Source: Clostridia bacterium (GTDB taxonomy: Bacteria; Bacillota; Peptococcia; DRI-13; UBA5745). Taken from it: a DNA stretch of 64,000 bases. Location of the stretch: assembly GCA_018436095.1 (NCBI GenBank), contig JAHDMJ010000008.1, positions 166,518-230,517 of the forward strand, in the 5' to 3' direction. The notes beneath the pieces were generated by a model. That model did no database searches, was not told the origin of the DNA, and was given only the letters and a program-made list of their open reading frames with translations. Position 1 is the first letter of the stretch. Every line of letters starts with the position of its first letter. The position numbers were made by a program, and so were the translations under genes. Positions 49,849-59,212 of the stretch are shown piece by piece.

Positions 49849-51558
49849 ATGCTGCTATGGAGCAATATTAAACGGGTGCTGCAGACTACGGATGAGGCCT
49901 CGGATTATACAGAAGAGGCCTGCCTGAGCTTTCTGCGGGATAAAGCCTGCCGGGTTTTCCGGCTGCAGCCGGAAAATTTCCTTAGTCTGGCCATCGAAAA
50001 ACAGTCGGTGGACGCCAGGGATAAGGAGAGAGTAAAACTGGTATTCAGCCTGCGCTTTTCTTTGACAGGCAATCTGGAAGAAGCTTTGCTGCGAAAAAAG
50101 CTCCCCGATTTAAAGCAAATAGAAGAAGGCCCATTGATGAGTGCCGGGGGCAACGGCCCGGCAGCAAGACCCCTTACAGCGGCGGCAAACGAGAGCAAGA
50201 TAAGAAGCCCAAAGGCAGAAGAACGGCCGGTAATCGTCGGCAGCGGCCCGGCGGGACTTTTTGCAGCCTTGATTCTGGCGGAGGCCGGCTTGCGGCCTAT
50301 CCTTCTGGAAAGAGGGCCGGCTTTGGCCGAAAGAATAAAAGCGGTAGAAACCTTTTGGGACGGCGGTTCTTTGGATACAGAAGCCAATGTACAATTTGGG
50401 GAAGGCGGCGCCGGTACCTTTTCCGACGGTAAGCTGACTACCGGCATCAAAGACGGCCGCTGCCGGCTGGTGCTGCAAGCCTTGGCTGAGGCCGGAGCGC
50501 CGGCGGAAATCTTATATCAGGCCAAGCCCCATATAGGTACCGACAGATTGCGGCAGGTACTGCTGCGGCTGCGGCAGAGAATCGAAAGCTTAGGCGGCGA
50601 ATACCGCTTTAATCACCGTCTTGTGGGATTGAGGATTGGGTCGGGGCAGCTCCGGGGCTTGCAGGTGGAAGAAAGAAAGCCTGCCGAAGCCGGCGGCGGT
50701 TTATCGCAAATTGAGATACCGGCTACCAACGCTATATTGGCTTTGGGCCACAGTGCCAGAGACACCTTTGCTATGCTGCATGAAGCGGGAATTGCCATGG
50801 AGCCCAAGGCCTTTTCCATCGGCGTCCGCATCGAGCATTCCCAGGAATGGCTGGACCGCTGCCAATATGGCAGCTTTGCCGGCCATCCGGCTTTGGGAGC
50901 CGCCGATTATAAGCTGTCCTGCCATCTGCCCATGGGCCGGTCCGTCTATTCTTTCTGTATGTGCCCCGGCGGCCTGGTGGTTGCGGCGGCTTCCGAGGCG
51001 GGAGGGGTGGTCACCAACGGCATGAGCTATCACCGGCGGGGCGGCCGGCAGGCCAATAGCGGTTTGCTGGTCAGTGTGACCCCTGCGGACTTTCCCCAGG
51101 CCGGACCTTTGGGCGGCGTAGCTTTCCAAAGGCAATTCGAGAGACTGGCTTTCCGGGCCGGCGGCGGCGATTACTCTGCTCCCGCTCAATATGTGGCTGA
51201 TTTTTTGGCCGGCCGTGCATCCCAAGAGATCAAGGCCGCTGTCGCTACTTACCAGCCGGCAGTGAGAGGGGCGGATCTGGCTGCCTGTCTGCCGGATTTT
51301 GCCGCAGAGGCTTTACGCCAGGCCTTGCCCATATTTGACCGGCAGTTGCCGGGGTTTGCGGCGCCGGAAAGCCTTATGACCGGCATCGAAAGCCGTTCTT
51401 CCTCGCCTTTGCGCATATTGCGGGACTCCGGCTGCCAAAGCTCAGTAAAAGGTCTTTTCCCTTGCGGCGAGGGGGGCGGCTACGCAGGCGGAATTATGTC
51501 GGCGGCGGTGGATGGTATACGCTGCGCCGAAATGCTAATGCAAAAGATTACTCATTGA
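49849..51558 (+). CDS. FAD-dependent dehydrogenase-like protein (COG2509 type)
   Basis: 569 residues. About 125 N-terminal residues of unknown function precede the FAD site VIVGSGPAGLFAALILAEAG and the strongly conserved ANVQFGEGGAGTFSDGKLTT, which identifies this uncharacterised flavoprotein family. C-terminal ESRSSSPLRILRD and PCGEGGGYAGGIMSAAVDG complete the fold. Around residue 100 there is a short low-complexity Ala/Gly stretch. Its stop codon overlaps the -35 box of the thrS promoter. Confidence 0.85.
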   Translation: MLLWSNIKRVLQTTDEASDYTEEACLSFLRDKACRVFRLQPENFLSLAIEKQSVDARDKERVKLVFSLRFSLTGNLEEALLRKKLPDLKQIEEGPLMSAGGNGPAARPLTAAANESKIRSPKAEERPVIVGSGPAGLFAALILAEAGLRPILLERGPALAERIKAVETFWDGGSLDTEANVQFGEGGAGTFSDGKLTTGIKDGRCRLVLQALAEAGAPAEILYQAKPHIGTDRLRQVLLRLRQRIESLGGEYRFNHRLVGLRIGSGQLRGLQVEERKPAEAGGGLSQIEIPATNAILALGHSARDTFAMLHEAGIAMEPKAFSIGVRIEHSQEWLDRCQYGSFAGHPALGAADYKLSCHLPMGRSVYSFCMCPGGLVVAAASEAGGVVTNGMSYHRRGGRQANSGLLVSVTPADFPQAGPLGGVAFQRQFERLAFRAGGGDYSAPAQYVADFLAGRASQEIKAAVATYQPAVRGADLAACLPDFAAEALRQALPIFDRQLPGFAAPESLMTGIESRSSSPLRILRDSGCQSSVKGLFPCGEGGGYAGGIMSAAVDGIRCAEMLMQKITH

Positions 51559-51583
51559 CTTTTGACGGCGGCAGCGCTATACT
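51555..51583 (+). promoter_or_regulatory. thrS promoter
   Basis: TTGACT (51555-51560) and TATACT (51578-51583) are exactly 17 bases apart; transcription should start near 51590, giving a leader of about 330 bases. Confidence 0.82.
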
Positions 51584-51589
51584 GCATAC

Positions 51590-51870
51590 ATATAATAAGA
51601 AAAAACGTTGAACGGGACATACGTGGAGGAGACCGCCGCCAGAGAGAGACTTTCGGTAAGGCTGCCGCACTTTAGGGCTGCAGACCGCCGGCTGTAAGAA
51701 GTCTTCGGCAAGGGCCGACATGGACCACCCGGGAGTTTTCGGCAAAACCGAACGCTAGCCGGCGTTAACGGCGCCAAAGTGAGGTCTGGGTTTTCAGCAA
51801 GCCCGGGCTTAACCAGGGTGGAACCGCGGGTTATGACTCGTCCCTATATGTTTATATAGGGGCGTTTTTC
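51590..51870 (+). ncRNA. T-box leader of thrS
   Basis: The invariant T-box sequence AGGGTGGAACCGCG is at 51815-51828, followed by the terminator stem CCCTATAT (51842-51849) / ATATAGGGG (51854-51862) and five T (51865-51869). Stem I carries the GA-rich AGAGAGAG element (51639-51646). Near its 3' end GGACCACCCGGGAG offers ACC (51724-51726) followed by A as the specifier, a Thr codon in agreement with the downstream gene. Uncharged tRNA-Thr would favour the antiterminator and thrS expression. Confidence 0.93.
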
Positions 51871-51918
51871 TTTGTCCGGCATTTTCGGCATATTTACAGC
51901 ATAATAGGAGGGAAAATA

Positions 51919-53853
51919 ATGAATATCAACATCCAGTACAAAAAAGACAATAAATCCATGGAATTTCCCCAGGGTACAAAATTTCTGTCCATTATCCAGG
52001 GCTTAGATCAAGGACTCAAAAAGACGGCTCTTTTAGGCAAAGTAAACGGCAAAATTACCGATTTATCCGCAACTGTCGAAGAGGACGCGGAAGTGGAAAT
52101 CTTCACTTTTGAAGATGAGCCGGGCCGGGATGCCTACCGCCATACTTGCTCTCACGTCATGGCCCAGGCGGTGCAGCGGCTTTTCCCCGGCACGAAGCTG
52201 GCTATTGGCCCTGCCATCACCGACGGCTTTTATTACGATTTTGACCCGGTAAAACCTTTCACTCCCGAGGATTTGGAATTGATTTCCCGGGAAATGGAAA
52301 AAATTATCAAAGAAAATTATCCTTTGGAACGTTTTGTGATGAGCCGCCAGGATGCTCTTAAATTTTTCGAGGAAAAAGGCGAACAGTATAAAGTTGAGCT
52401 GATCAGCGACTTGCCGGAGGATGCGGAGATCAGCTTCTATAAGCAAGCAGAGTTTGTGGATCTCTGCGCCGGTCCCCATCTGCCTTCCACCGGTTACATT
52501 AAAGCCTTCAAGCTGATGTCTTTAGCCGGCGCTTATTGGCGGGGCAGCGAAAAAAATAAGATGCTGCAGCGGATCTATGCGGTGTCCTTCTTCAATAAAA
52601 AAGATTTGCAGGAGTATCTGGAGCGGATCGAAGAGGCCAAGAAGCGGGATCACCGCAAGCTGGGCCAGGAACTGAAGCTTTTCAGCATCAAAGACGAAGG
52701 CCCCGGTTTCCCCTTCTTTTATCCCAAAGGCATGATCCTGCGCAATGAGCTGTCCGCTTACTGGCGGGAAGTCCATAAGCAATGGGGCTATGAAGAGGTG
52801 ATGACTCCTATTATTCTGAACCGGGAGCTCTGGGAACGCAGCGGCCATTGGTTTAATTACAAGGACAATATGTACACCACGGTTATTGATGATGAGGACT
52901 ATGCCATTAAGCCCATGAACTGCCCCGGTTCCTTGCTGATCTACAACAGCGAGCTTCACAGTTATAGGGACTTCCCCCTGCGCTGGGGCGAGATGGGTAT
53001 CGTCCACCGCCATGAGCTTTCCGGAGCCCTTCACGGCTTAATGCGGGTTCGCTGCTTCACTCAGGATGACGCCCATCTTTATATGCTGCCCTCTCAGATC
53101 AAGGATGAGGTAGCCGGCGTCATTAAACTCATCGACACCATTTACAAAAAGTTTGGCTTTGCTTATCATATGGAATTGTCTACCATGCCGGAGAAGCATC
53201 TGGGCGATGAAGAGACCTGGCGTATGGCCGAAGATACCCTGGAGGAAACCTTAAAATCTTTAAACGCCGAATACACCATCAATCCGGGAGACGGGGCTTT
53301 TTACGGTCCGAAAATCGACTTCCATTTGAAAGACTCTCTGGGCAGAACCTGGCAATGCGGTACGATCCAGCTGGACTTCCAGCTGCCGGAACGCTTTGAC
53401 TTGACTTACGTGGGAGAAGACGGCCAAAAACACCGGCCGGTGATGGTGCACCGCACGGCTTTTGGCAGCATGGAACGGTTTATTGCCATTCTGACGGAGC
53501 ACTTTGCCGGCGCTTTCCCAAGCTGGCTGGCTCCGGTTCAGGTGAAAATTATGCCCATTACGGAACGGCAGCACAAGTATGCCGCCTTCCTGGCCGAAGA
53601 TTTAAAATCTGCCGGCCTGCGGGTGGAGGTAGATGACCGTAACGAAAAGATCGGCTATAAGATTCGGGAGGCCCGAAACGAGAGAGTGCCTTATATGCTG
53701 GTGGTAGGCGATAAAGAACAAGAGCAGGGAGCAGTATCCTTGTGGATCAGAGGCAAGGGCGATCAAGGCACCGTGAATTTCCTCAGCTTCAAGAGGCGGC
53801 TAAAGGAGGAGGTGGCGGAGCGCCGTTTAGCACTTATGGAAAAGGACGAATAA
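51919..53853 (+). CDS. thrS: threonyl-tRNA synthetase
   Basis: 644 residues, normal length. Domains in order: TGS (1-65), the editing SAD domain with HTCSHVMAQAV (about 73) and LCAGPHLP (about 185), the class II catalytic core with MNCPGSLLIY (zinc Cys), RWGEMGIVHRHELSG and the later HRTAFGSMERF, and the C-terminal anticodon-binding domain from about 535. AGGAGGG lies before the ATG. Controlled by the T-box leader upstream. Confidence 0.96.
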   Translation: MNINIQYKKDNKSMEFPQGTKFLSIIQGLDQGLKKTALLGKVNGKITDLSATVEEDAEVEIFTFEDEPGRDAYRHTCSHVMAQAVQRLFPGTKLAIGPAITDGFYYDFDPVKPFTPEDLELISREMEKIIKENYPLERFVMSRQDALKFFEEKGEQYKVELISDLPEDAEISFYKQAEFVDLCAGPHLPSTGYIKAFKLMSLAGAYWRGSEKNKMLQRIYAVSFFNKKDLQEYLERIEEAKKRDHRKLGQELKLFSIKDEGPGFPFFYPKGMILRNELSAYWREVHKQWGYEEVMTPIILNRELWERSGHWFNYKDNMYTTVIDDEDYAIKPMNCPGSLLIYNSELHSYRDFPLRWGEMGIVHRHELSGALHGLMRVRCFTQDDAHLYMLPSQIKDEVAGVIKLIDTIYKKFGFAYHMELSTMPEKHLGDEETWRMAEDTLEETLKSLNAEYTINPGDGAFYGPKIDFHLKDSLGRTWQCGTIQLDFQLPERFDLTYVGEDGQKHRPVMVHRTAFGSMERFIAILTEHFAGAFPSWLAPVQVKIMPITERQHKYAAFLAEDLKSAGLRVEVDDRNEKIGYKIREARNERVPYMLVVGDKEQEQGAVSLWIRGKGDQGTVNFLSFKRRLKEEVAERRLALMEKDE

Positions 53854-53859
53854 AGTGAA

Positions 53860-54654
53860 ATGAGCAAACAGAAAAAAATAGCTTTGTTTTTAGCCCTTTT
53901 AATCGTATTAGCAGGGGGCAGCTATGGACTTTACCGTCTGTTCAGGACCCCTTATCAGGTAGGGACCAAGACCGGCCAGTTGCCGGTCTTGGTTTATCAC
54001 TGCATTGATGTGCCCCCCAGCCAGCGGGACAAGGCCAAAACCAAGGATTTCGATTATTTATACGTAAGACCCCGGGACTTCGACAAGCAATTGGCCTGGT
54101 TAAAAGACGAGGGTTATCGTTTTTTGACGCCGGAAGAGGTATTAACCTGGCAGCCTGGGGAAAAAGCGGTGCTGCTAACCTTTGACGACGGCTATACGGA
54201 TAATTACACCAAGGCCTTCCCTGTTCTGCAAAAATACGACGCTAAAGCCACCATATTTATGGTGGCCTCGAAAATCAGCTTTTATAATCGCCTGACCGCC
54301 GATCAGCTAAGAGAAATGGAGAACTCAGGGGTTTGGACCATTGGCAGCCACGGCTACCTCCATCAGGATTTCACTGAATTAACAGCGGAGAAGTTAGAGG
54401 AGAACCTCAGACTCGGCAAAGAGATTCTGGAAGAGCTGGCGGCAGGTCCTGTAACAGCCATCGCCTACCCTAGAGGCGGCTATGATGAGGGTGTGATAAC
54501 GGCAGCTTCCCGTTACTTCGAGATGGGCTTTATCGCTTCGCCCAGCCAAAAGGAAGGACAGACTCACTCGGTAATGAATCTGCCCAGGGAGGGAGTATAT
54601 AGCTATACAACGATGAGAGACTTTCATTATCTTATGAGGCAGTATTTCCCTTGA
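53860..54654 (+). CDS. membrane-anchored polysaccharide deacetylase
   Basis: 264 residues. An N-terminal signal anchor (about 6-24) places the NodB domain outside. Catalytic motif 1 is LTFDDGYTDN (Asp-Asp) and motif 2 is SHGYLHQD (two metal His); the motif with YPRGGYDE follows. It likely removes acetyl or similar groups from peptidoglycan or another cell-wall glycan. Six bases after thrS; its stop directly abuts the stop of the convergent DUF11-like gene. Confidence 0.88.
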   Translation: MSKQKKIALFLALLIVLAGGSYGLYRLFRTPYQVGTKTGQLPVLVYHCIDVPPSQRDKAKTKDFDYLYVRPRDFDKQLAWLKDEGYRFLTPEEVLTWQPGEKAVLLTFDDGYTDNYTKAFPVLQKYDAKATIFMVASKISFYNRLTADQLREMENSGVWTIGSHGYLHQDFTELTAEKLEENLRLGKEILEELAAGPVTAIAYPRGGYDEGVITAASRYFEMGFIASPSQKEGQTHSVMNLPREGVYSYTTMRDFHYLMRQYFP

Positions 54655-55614
54655 TCAATGCAAAGGCCGCAAAACCCCTTCGGCGCCGGCTAAACGATGA
54701 TTGACCTCCACCTCTGCTGCGGCAGACGTAATAATAAGATGAGAAACGGGCACAGCCTGGGTGTATTCCGCCCAGGCTTTACTTGAATATAAGCCGTCGG
54801 AGACCTGGCTGCCGATTTGATAAACGAGAACCAGAGCCAAAGTGCTGTGGGGCAGGATTGCCCAGGGCACCGCAAAAAAGCCGGTCTCGGCCTGCAGATC
54901 TGCCGAAGCAAGGGAGGAAGAATCGCTGTTTTCCCTGCTTTTGCTGAGGACGATGGCCTCTTTGCCGCTGTAGATCATTTTGCCGGCAAGAAAAGAAAAG
55001 GAAGGATAACCGGGAGAAAGGGCCAGCAGCAGGTCGGAAACCGGTTCCGCCGTATGGTTCATAAAAGTTAGGTTATAGGTCAGGGAAGCGCCGGCCGCCG
55101 CCTTTTGCATATCGCTGCTGATAAAAAGGGGATTAGGCAGAATATGAACGGTCAAAGGAGGAGTTTTGGGTCCGGCAGGATATTGCAGCTTAGCCTGGCT
55201 GCGGGATATACCGGCCAGGGAGCCCGGCAGTATGGCCATCAGAATGGATAAGGTCATTTGGCAAAGCTGAGGTTCTTTCGGTTGTGAATGCTGCTGCCAA
55301 ACCGGCTCCAACCCTTGCTGCTCCTGGCCTGCCGGCTGCTGCCGGATTGTGCCTGGGGAGTGCAGCGGCAATTCTACGGTATACCGGTAATGATGGCCGC
55401 TGATTTTCGGCTTTACCGCTTGGCCATCGATACCTGCCTGGGGCAGGTCGGCGCTGGCAGAAAGGAAGGCATAGCAGGAGCTGTCGTAATAATCATCAAG
55501 GATGATTTTATCCTGTATGGCTGATAAATCAAACTCAGCCTTTATCGTAAAGGCGACGATGCCGCCTATGGTGGCTTGAGCAGGTGAGACGGTTTTTGTT
55601 AATTGCGGCTCCAT
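54655..55614 (-). CDS. DUF11-like beta-repeat protein, no export signal
   Basis: 319 residues from the ATG at 55614; TTG at 55632 is an in-frame alternative. The start EPQLTKTVSPAQATIGGIVAF resembles the beginning of a DUF11/isopeptide-type beta-sandwich, and a second similar strand set occurs near residues 170-215 (AGASLTYNLTFMNHTAEPV). The middle (about 90-125) is Gln- and Pro-rich. No signal peptide, membrane helix or sorting motif is visible, which is odd for a domain normally found on surface proteins. Function unknown; possibly a spore-coat or envelope protein, as DUF11 proteins in Clostridia sometimes are (inference). Confidence 0.6.
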   Translation of the reverse strand: MEPQLTKTVSPAQATIGGIVAFTIKAEFDLSAIQDKIILDDYYDSSCYAFLSASADLPQAGIDGQAVKPKISGHHYRYTVELPLHSPGTIRQQPAGQEQQGLEPVWQQHSQPKEPQLCQMTLSILMAILPGSLAGISRSQAKLQYPAGPKTPPLTVHILPNPLFISSDMQKAAAGASLTYNLTFMNHTAEPVSDLLLALSPGYPSFSFLAGKMIYSGKEAIVLSKSRENSDSSSLASADLQAETGFFAVPWAILPHSTLALVLVYQIGSQVSDGLYSSKAWAEYTQAVPVSHLIITSAAAEVEVNHRLAGAEGVLRPLH

Positions 55615-55804
55615 TCGGGCAGACACCCCCAAAATGCTGAGTTTTCATATTCTATTCAGCCCCGGGGAAAAGGTGAACGATGGGCGGAAGGGAAATGAAA
55701 GTTAAATGAACATTTTGGGGATGGCGTTGACTATGGCTTATTCAAGCATTAAAATAGCCTTTGTACCCCTACCGGATAAACCCAGATACGAAAAGGAGAT
55801 TTCC

Positions 55805-56428
55805 ATGAAAATAAAAATGGTGTTTTTCATTAATCTGTTATTGGTCTTTATGCTCTTGTTTACGGCCTGCGGCGGTACCGGCAGCAGCGGCGAAAGCGGC
55901 AGCGGCGGCGTTGATAGCGGCGGTGTTATTGCTGACAGCGAAAATAGGGGTGAAAGGGAGCAGCCTAATTTAGTAGACAACGGCGAGAGTGTGTCTCTGA
56001 CTTTTCCCGCTGAAATGTTTGAGGGAGTGGAGTTAAGCCAGGAGTTTAAAGAAGTAAATCATTATATCGAGGCAATAAAAAATCCTGACGGCAGGGTGAC
56101 CATCACCATGACCAAGGAAAGGCAACAGGAGTTTTTGACGTCCATCAAGGATACGGTGGATTACAACATCGAATACTTTAAATCCGAGCTGGACTATCTG
56201 AAAGAGATCAAATATGCCGAGGATTTTACTGCCATGGAAATCTATGTGGCCGGCAACACGGACAAAGACACCCTTCGCGAGCTGCCCTATTTTTTCAGCC
56301 TGCCCTTTGAGCAGTATCAGCAGATGCTGGGCCAGGAGCCTGAGGTTGCCATTGCCGTCATTGACGAAGAAAACGGAGAAGTCCTGTTAAAACTGGACTT
56401 CCCCGAGGCGGAGCAAGAAAGTAAGTAA
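55805..56428 (+). CDS. putative lipoprotein of unknown function
   Basis: 207 residues from the ATG at 55805, which follows AAAGGAG; the upstream extension lacks a ribosome binding site. A signal peptide ends at a lipobox-like LLFTAC, lipidated Cys22, then a Gly/Ser-rich linker (about 23-50). The mature domain (about 60-207) is acidic with an amphipathic helix-rich centre and a GEVLLKLDFPE end. No enzyme motif seen. Stand-alone gene. Confidence 0.75.
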   Translation: MKIKMVFFINLLLVFMLLFTACGGTGSSGESGSGGVDSGGVIADSENRGEREQPNLVDNGESVSLTFPAEMFEGVELSQEFKEVNHYIEAIKNPDGRVTITMTKERQQEFLTSIKDTVDYNIEYFKSELDYLKEIKYAEDFTAMEIYVAGNTDKDTLRELPYFFSLPFEQYQQMLGQEPEVAIAVIDEENGEVLLKLDFPEAEQESK

Positions 56429-56450
56429 GCAGTAAGTGATGCAGTAAGTA

Positions 56451-56585
56451 AGCAAAAAACGAAGTTGTGTATGGATATTGCCAGAATGCATGCAGGCTTT
56501 TGGGTTGATATGCAAACATATAGAATGTATATGCCGGGTTATTCATATTTCGGCTTCCGTTTAATGCACTACCTCGTTTTTTGCT
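56451..56585. mobile_element. MITE-like element with 22-base imperfect terminal inverted repeats
   Basis: The left end starts AGCAAAAAACGA at 56451 and the right end (56564-56585) is its complement ending TCGTTTTTTGCT; over 22 bases 19 match. The inner 91 bases have no gene. Total length 135 bases. Directly to the left, GCAGTAAGT words are repeated (56419-56451). No clear target-site duplication was found. It may be a small non-autonomous transposon relic or a long-range bidirectional structure between two convergent genes. Confidence 0.5.
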
Positions 56586-56598
56586 CATCCGGGCCATA

Positions 56599-58212
56599 TT
56601 ATGAGCGGGAAAACTCCAGATACTCATCGAAAGTCATTGCTTTATCCACCATTCCCACGGCATTGGGCTCCGTTGGGGATGGTGTTTTTATTTCGATAAC
56701 CCGGTTAGCAATGGTCTGGATAAACTGATGATCATGGGAAGTAAAGAGCACATTGCCGGGAAAATCGCTGAGGCCGTTATTCAAAGCGGTAATAGACTCC
56801 AGGTCCAAATGGTTGGTAGGCTGATCCAAAACCAATACATTGGCGCCGGAAAGCATCATCCGGGACAGCATGCAGCGAACCTTTTCGCCGCCGCTGAGCA
56901 CATTGACGGGCTTCCAAACCTCGTCGCCGGAAAACAGCATTCTGCCTAAAAACTGCCGCAGATGGCTTTCGCTTTTTTCCGAGGAATATTGGGATAACCA
57001 ATCCAGCAGGCTTTCGTCATGGCCGGCGAAAAACTCCGTATTGTCTTTGGGGAAATAGGCCTGGGAGGTACTGACGCCCCATTTGAAGCTGCCGCTGTCG
57101 GCTTGCCTTTCGCCCATGAGAATGTCGAACAAAGCGGTGATGGCCAGCTCGTTTTCGCCGATAAAGGCAATTTTGTCGCCGTGGTTAAGATAGAAAGATA
57201 TATGGCTCAGCAGAGGAGCACCCTCAACGGTCAGGCAGATATCATCCACCAGCAGGATGTCCTTACCGGCTTCTCTGTCCGGCTTGAAGCCCACCCAGGG
57301 ATAGCGGCGGCTGGAGGCCGGCAGGTCGTTGATGGATAGATTGTCCAGCAACTTTTTGCGGGAGGTAGCCTGCTTGGCCTTGGATTTATTAGCTGAGAAA
57401 CGGGCGATAAAGTCCTGCAGCTCTTTGGCCTTTTCCTCAGCCTTGCGGTTTTGATCCCGCAGCATTTGCTGGATCAGGCGGCTGGATTCGTACCAGAAAT
57501 CGTAGTTGCCTACGTAAAGCTTCAGCTTCGTATAGTCGATATCCAGGATATGAGTGCATACCGTATTGAGAAAATGACGGTCATGGGAGACCAGGATCAC
57601 GGTGCCGGAAAAATCCATCAGGAAGTTTTCCAGCCATTCGACAGAGGCATAATCCAGGTTATTGGTAGGTTCGTCCAGCAGGATGACGTCGGGCCGGCCA
57701 AACAGGGCCTGGGCCAGCAGGACTTTTACCTTTTCCCGGCCGTTAAGCTCCGACATTTGGCTTTCGTGAAGGGACACAGGAATGCCCAGACCCTGCAGAA
57801 TCTTGGCGGCGTCGGATTCCGCCTCCCAGCCGTCCATTTCGGCAAATTCTCCTTCCAGTTCCGATACCAACACCCCGTCTTCGTCATTGAAGTCCGGCTT
57901 GGCATAAAGAGCCTCTTTCTGCTCCATGATTTCGTAAAGGCGCTTGTTGCCCATGAGTACCGTTTGCATGACCTGGCAATCATCGTATTGGTTTTGGTCC
58001 TGGCGCAAAACGGATAAACGCAAACCCGGTCCTAGGTGAACGGAACCGGTAGTAGGCTCCAGCTCGCCGGCCAGGATTTTTAAAAAAGTGGACTTGCCGG
58101 CACCGTTGGCGCCGATGATGCCGTAGCAGTTGCCCGGGGTAAATGACAGGCTGGCCGGAGCAAAAAGCTTACTGGCGCCAAAGGAATAGCCGACTTGATC
58201 AACGGTTAACAT
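56599..58212 (-). CDS. ABC-F family ATPase (YbiT-like) with degenerate second Walker A
   Basis: 537 residues, two ABC cassettes without membrane segments, joined by the ABC-F linker (about 240-310). First cassette: Walker A GANGAGKST, signature weak (LNGREK), Walker B VILLDEPTNNLD. Second cassette: GENELAITAL in place of GxxGxGKST, so the catalytic Lys and Ser/Thr are missing, while LSGGEK and LVLDQPTNHLD are normal. ABC-F proteins act on the ribosome in translation or antibiotic protection. The subgroup with DQPTNHLD is YbiT-like and usually housekeeping. Start codon has GAGCG upstream only, a weak site. Confidence 0.88.
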   Translation of the reverse strand: MLTVDQVGYSFGASKLFAPASLSFTPGNCYGIIGANGAGKSTFLKILAGELEPTTGSVHLGPGLRLSVLRQDQNQYDDCQVMQTVLMGNKRLYEIMEQKEALYAKPDFNDEDGVLVSELEGEFAEMDGWEAESDAAKILQGLGIPVSLHESQMSELNGREKVKVLLAQALFGRPDVILLDEPTNNLDYASVEWLENFLMDFSGTVILVSHDRHFLNTVCTHILDIDYTKLKLYVGNYDFWYESSRLIQQMLRDQNRKAEEKAKELQDFIARFSANKSKAKQATSRKKLLDNLSINDLPASSRRYPWVGFKPDREAGKDILLVDDICLTVEGAPLLSHISFYLNHGDKIAFIGENELAITALFDILMGERQADSGSFKWGVSTSQAYFPKDNTEFFAGHDESLLDWLSQYSSEKSESHLRQFLGRMLFSGDEVWKPVNVLSGGEKVRCMLSRMMLSGANVLVLDQPTNHLDLESITALNNGLSDFPGNVLFTSHDHQFIQTIANRVIEIKTPSPTEPNAVGMVDKAMTFDEYLEFSRS

Positions 58213-58332
58213 TAATTACTACGCTCCTTAATTTGTAATGATAGACCTGTAGATTCTACCCTATTTTGGCTGATTAAGCAAATGTTCTATAGAGAAAACT
58301 CAAGAAAATCCAAAACAGGGAGCACTGACCTA

Positions 58333-58361
58333 TTGACAGGTGGAAACAATTGTTATAAGAT
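58333..58361 (+). promoter_or_regulatory. promoter of the GntR regulator gene
   Basis: TTGACA (58333-58338) with TAAGAT (58356-58361) at 17 bases; TATAAG at 58354 is an alternative. A half-site (TTGTTATA) of the operator described below overlaps the -10 region. Confidence 0.6.
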
Positions 58362-58373
58362 ACAGACAAATTA

Positions 58374-58386
58374 GTTGTATAACAAC
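58374..58386. promoter_or_regulatory. GntR operator, copy 1
   Basis: GTTGTATAACAAC is a 5-3-5 inverted repeat just downstream of the regulator's promoter. The same word recurs at 59213-59225 in front of the first structural gene, which is strong evidence for an autoregulated FCD-type GntR protein. Confidence 0.75.
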
Positions 58387-58412
58387 CCTACAAGTAGGGA
58401 ATGAGGATAGCA

Positions 58413-59141
58413 ATGGATAATTTTAAAACCATAAAAAAAAGAAGCATTGTTGAAGAGATTATAGAGCAGCTACTGGAGAAGATTACCACCGGCGAATGGG
58501 TGGCCGGGGTGCAGATACCCTCGGAAAACGACTTAGCCAAAATGATGGGAGTCAGCCGGTTGACGGTACGGACGGCCTTGCAGCGTTTAATTGCCTGGGA
58601 TCTTTTGGAGGCCAGAGTGGGCGAAGGCACCTTCGTTAAAAGTCTGACCGGCGATGTGGTAGCCAGCCCATTGATTAAGATTATCTCCATGAATAATAAA
58701 AGCGTGGCGGAGCTTCTGCAATTCCGGCGGGGCATCGAATTTGTAACGATAGAAGTGGCGGCGGAAATTGCTACTAATGAAGAAATCGCCCATCTAGGTG
58801 AGATTGTGGAGCGGCTGAGGGATGCTGCTGATCGCAAGGACATCAAAAGCTACAGGAAAATAGATACGGAATTCCATTCCTATATTGCCCGCATTTCCAA
58901 AATATCCGTTTTGGAAAGCGTTATGCGTATGTTGCGCAGTGCTTTGTCGGATTTCTTTGAAACCAATTCCTCTGCGGAAAGCATAGAAGGCAACTTTCCT
59001 TATCACTGGGGTATGTATGAGGCTATTAAAGAACATGACCCGGGTAAAGCCGTGTTTTATATGGACAGCAATTTAAGAGACCTGATTAAAAAAGTGGAAG
59101 TGGAAGAAGAAAGAAGACGGGGCGGCGGCGAAATAATATAG
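58413..59141 (+). CDS. GntR-family regulator, FCD subgroup
   Basis: 242 residues from the ATG at 58413, preceded by GAGG 6 bases upstream; the ATG at 58401 has a poorer site. The N-terminal winged helix (IPSENDLAKMMGVSRLTVRTALQRL, about 35-60, and GEGTFV) is followed by an all-helical FCD ligand domain with metal-binding candidates Asp and His (DTEFHSYIA, about 155; HWGMYEAI, about 200). It probably represses the downstream catabolic genes until a carboxylate-type inducer binds. Operators at 58374 and 59213. Confidence 0.9.
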   Translation: MDNFKTIKKRSIVEEIIEQLLEKITTGEWVAGVQIPSENDLAKMMGVSRLTVRTALQRLIAWDLLEARVGEGTFVKSLTGDVVASPLIKIISMNNKSVAELLQFRRGIEFVTIEVAAEIATNEEIAHLGEIVERLRDAADRKDIKSYRKIDTEFHSYIARISKISVLESVMRMLRSALSDFFETNSSAESIEGNFPYHWGMYEAIKEHDPGKAVFYMDSNLRDLIKKVEVEEERRRGGGEII

Positions 59142-59212
59142 GCTGCAGCAGCCATTATAATTATGTGCCTTTATGGAGAACCCTGCAAAGAGCAGAGTTT
59201 TCTTTTCTCCTA

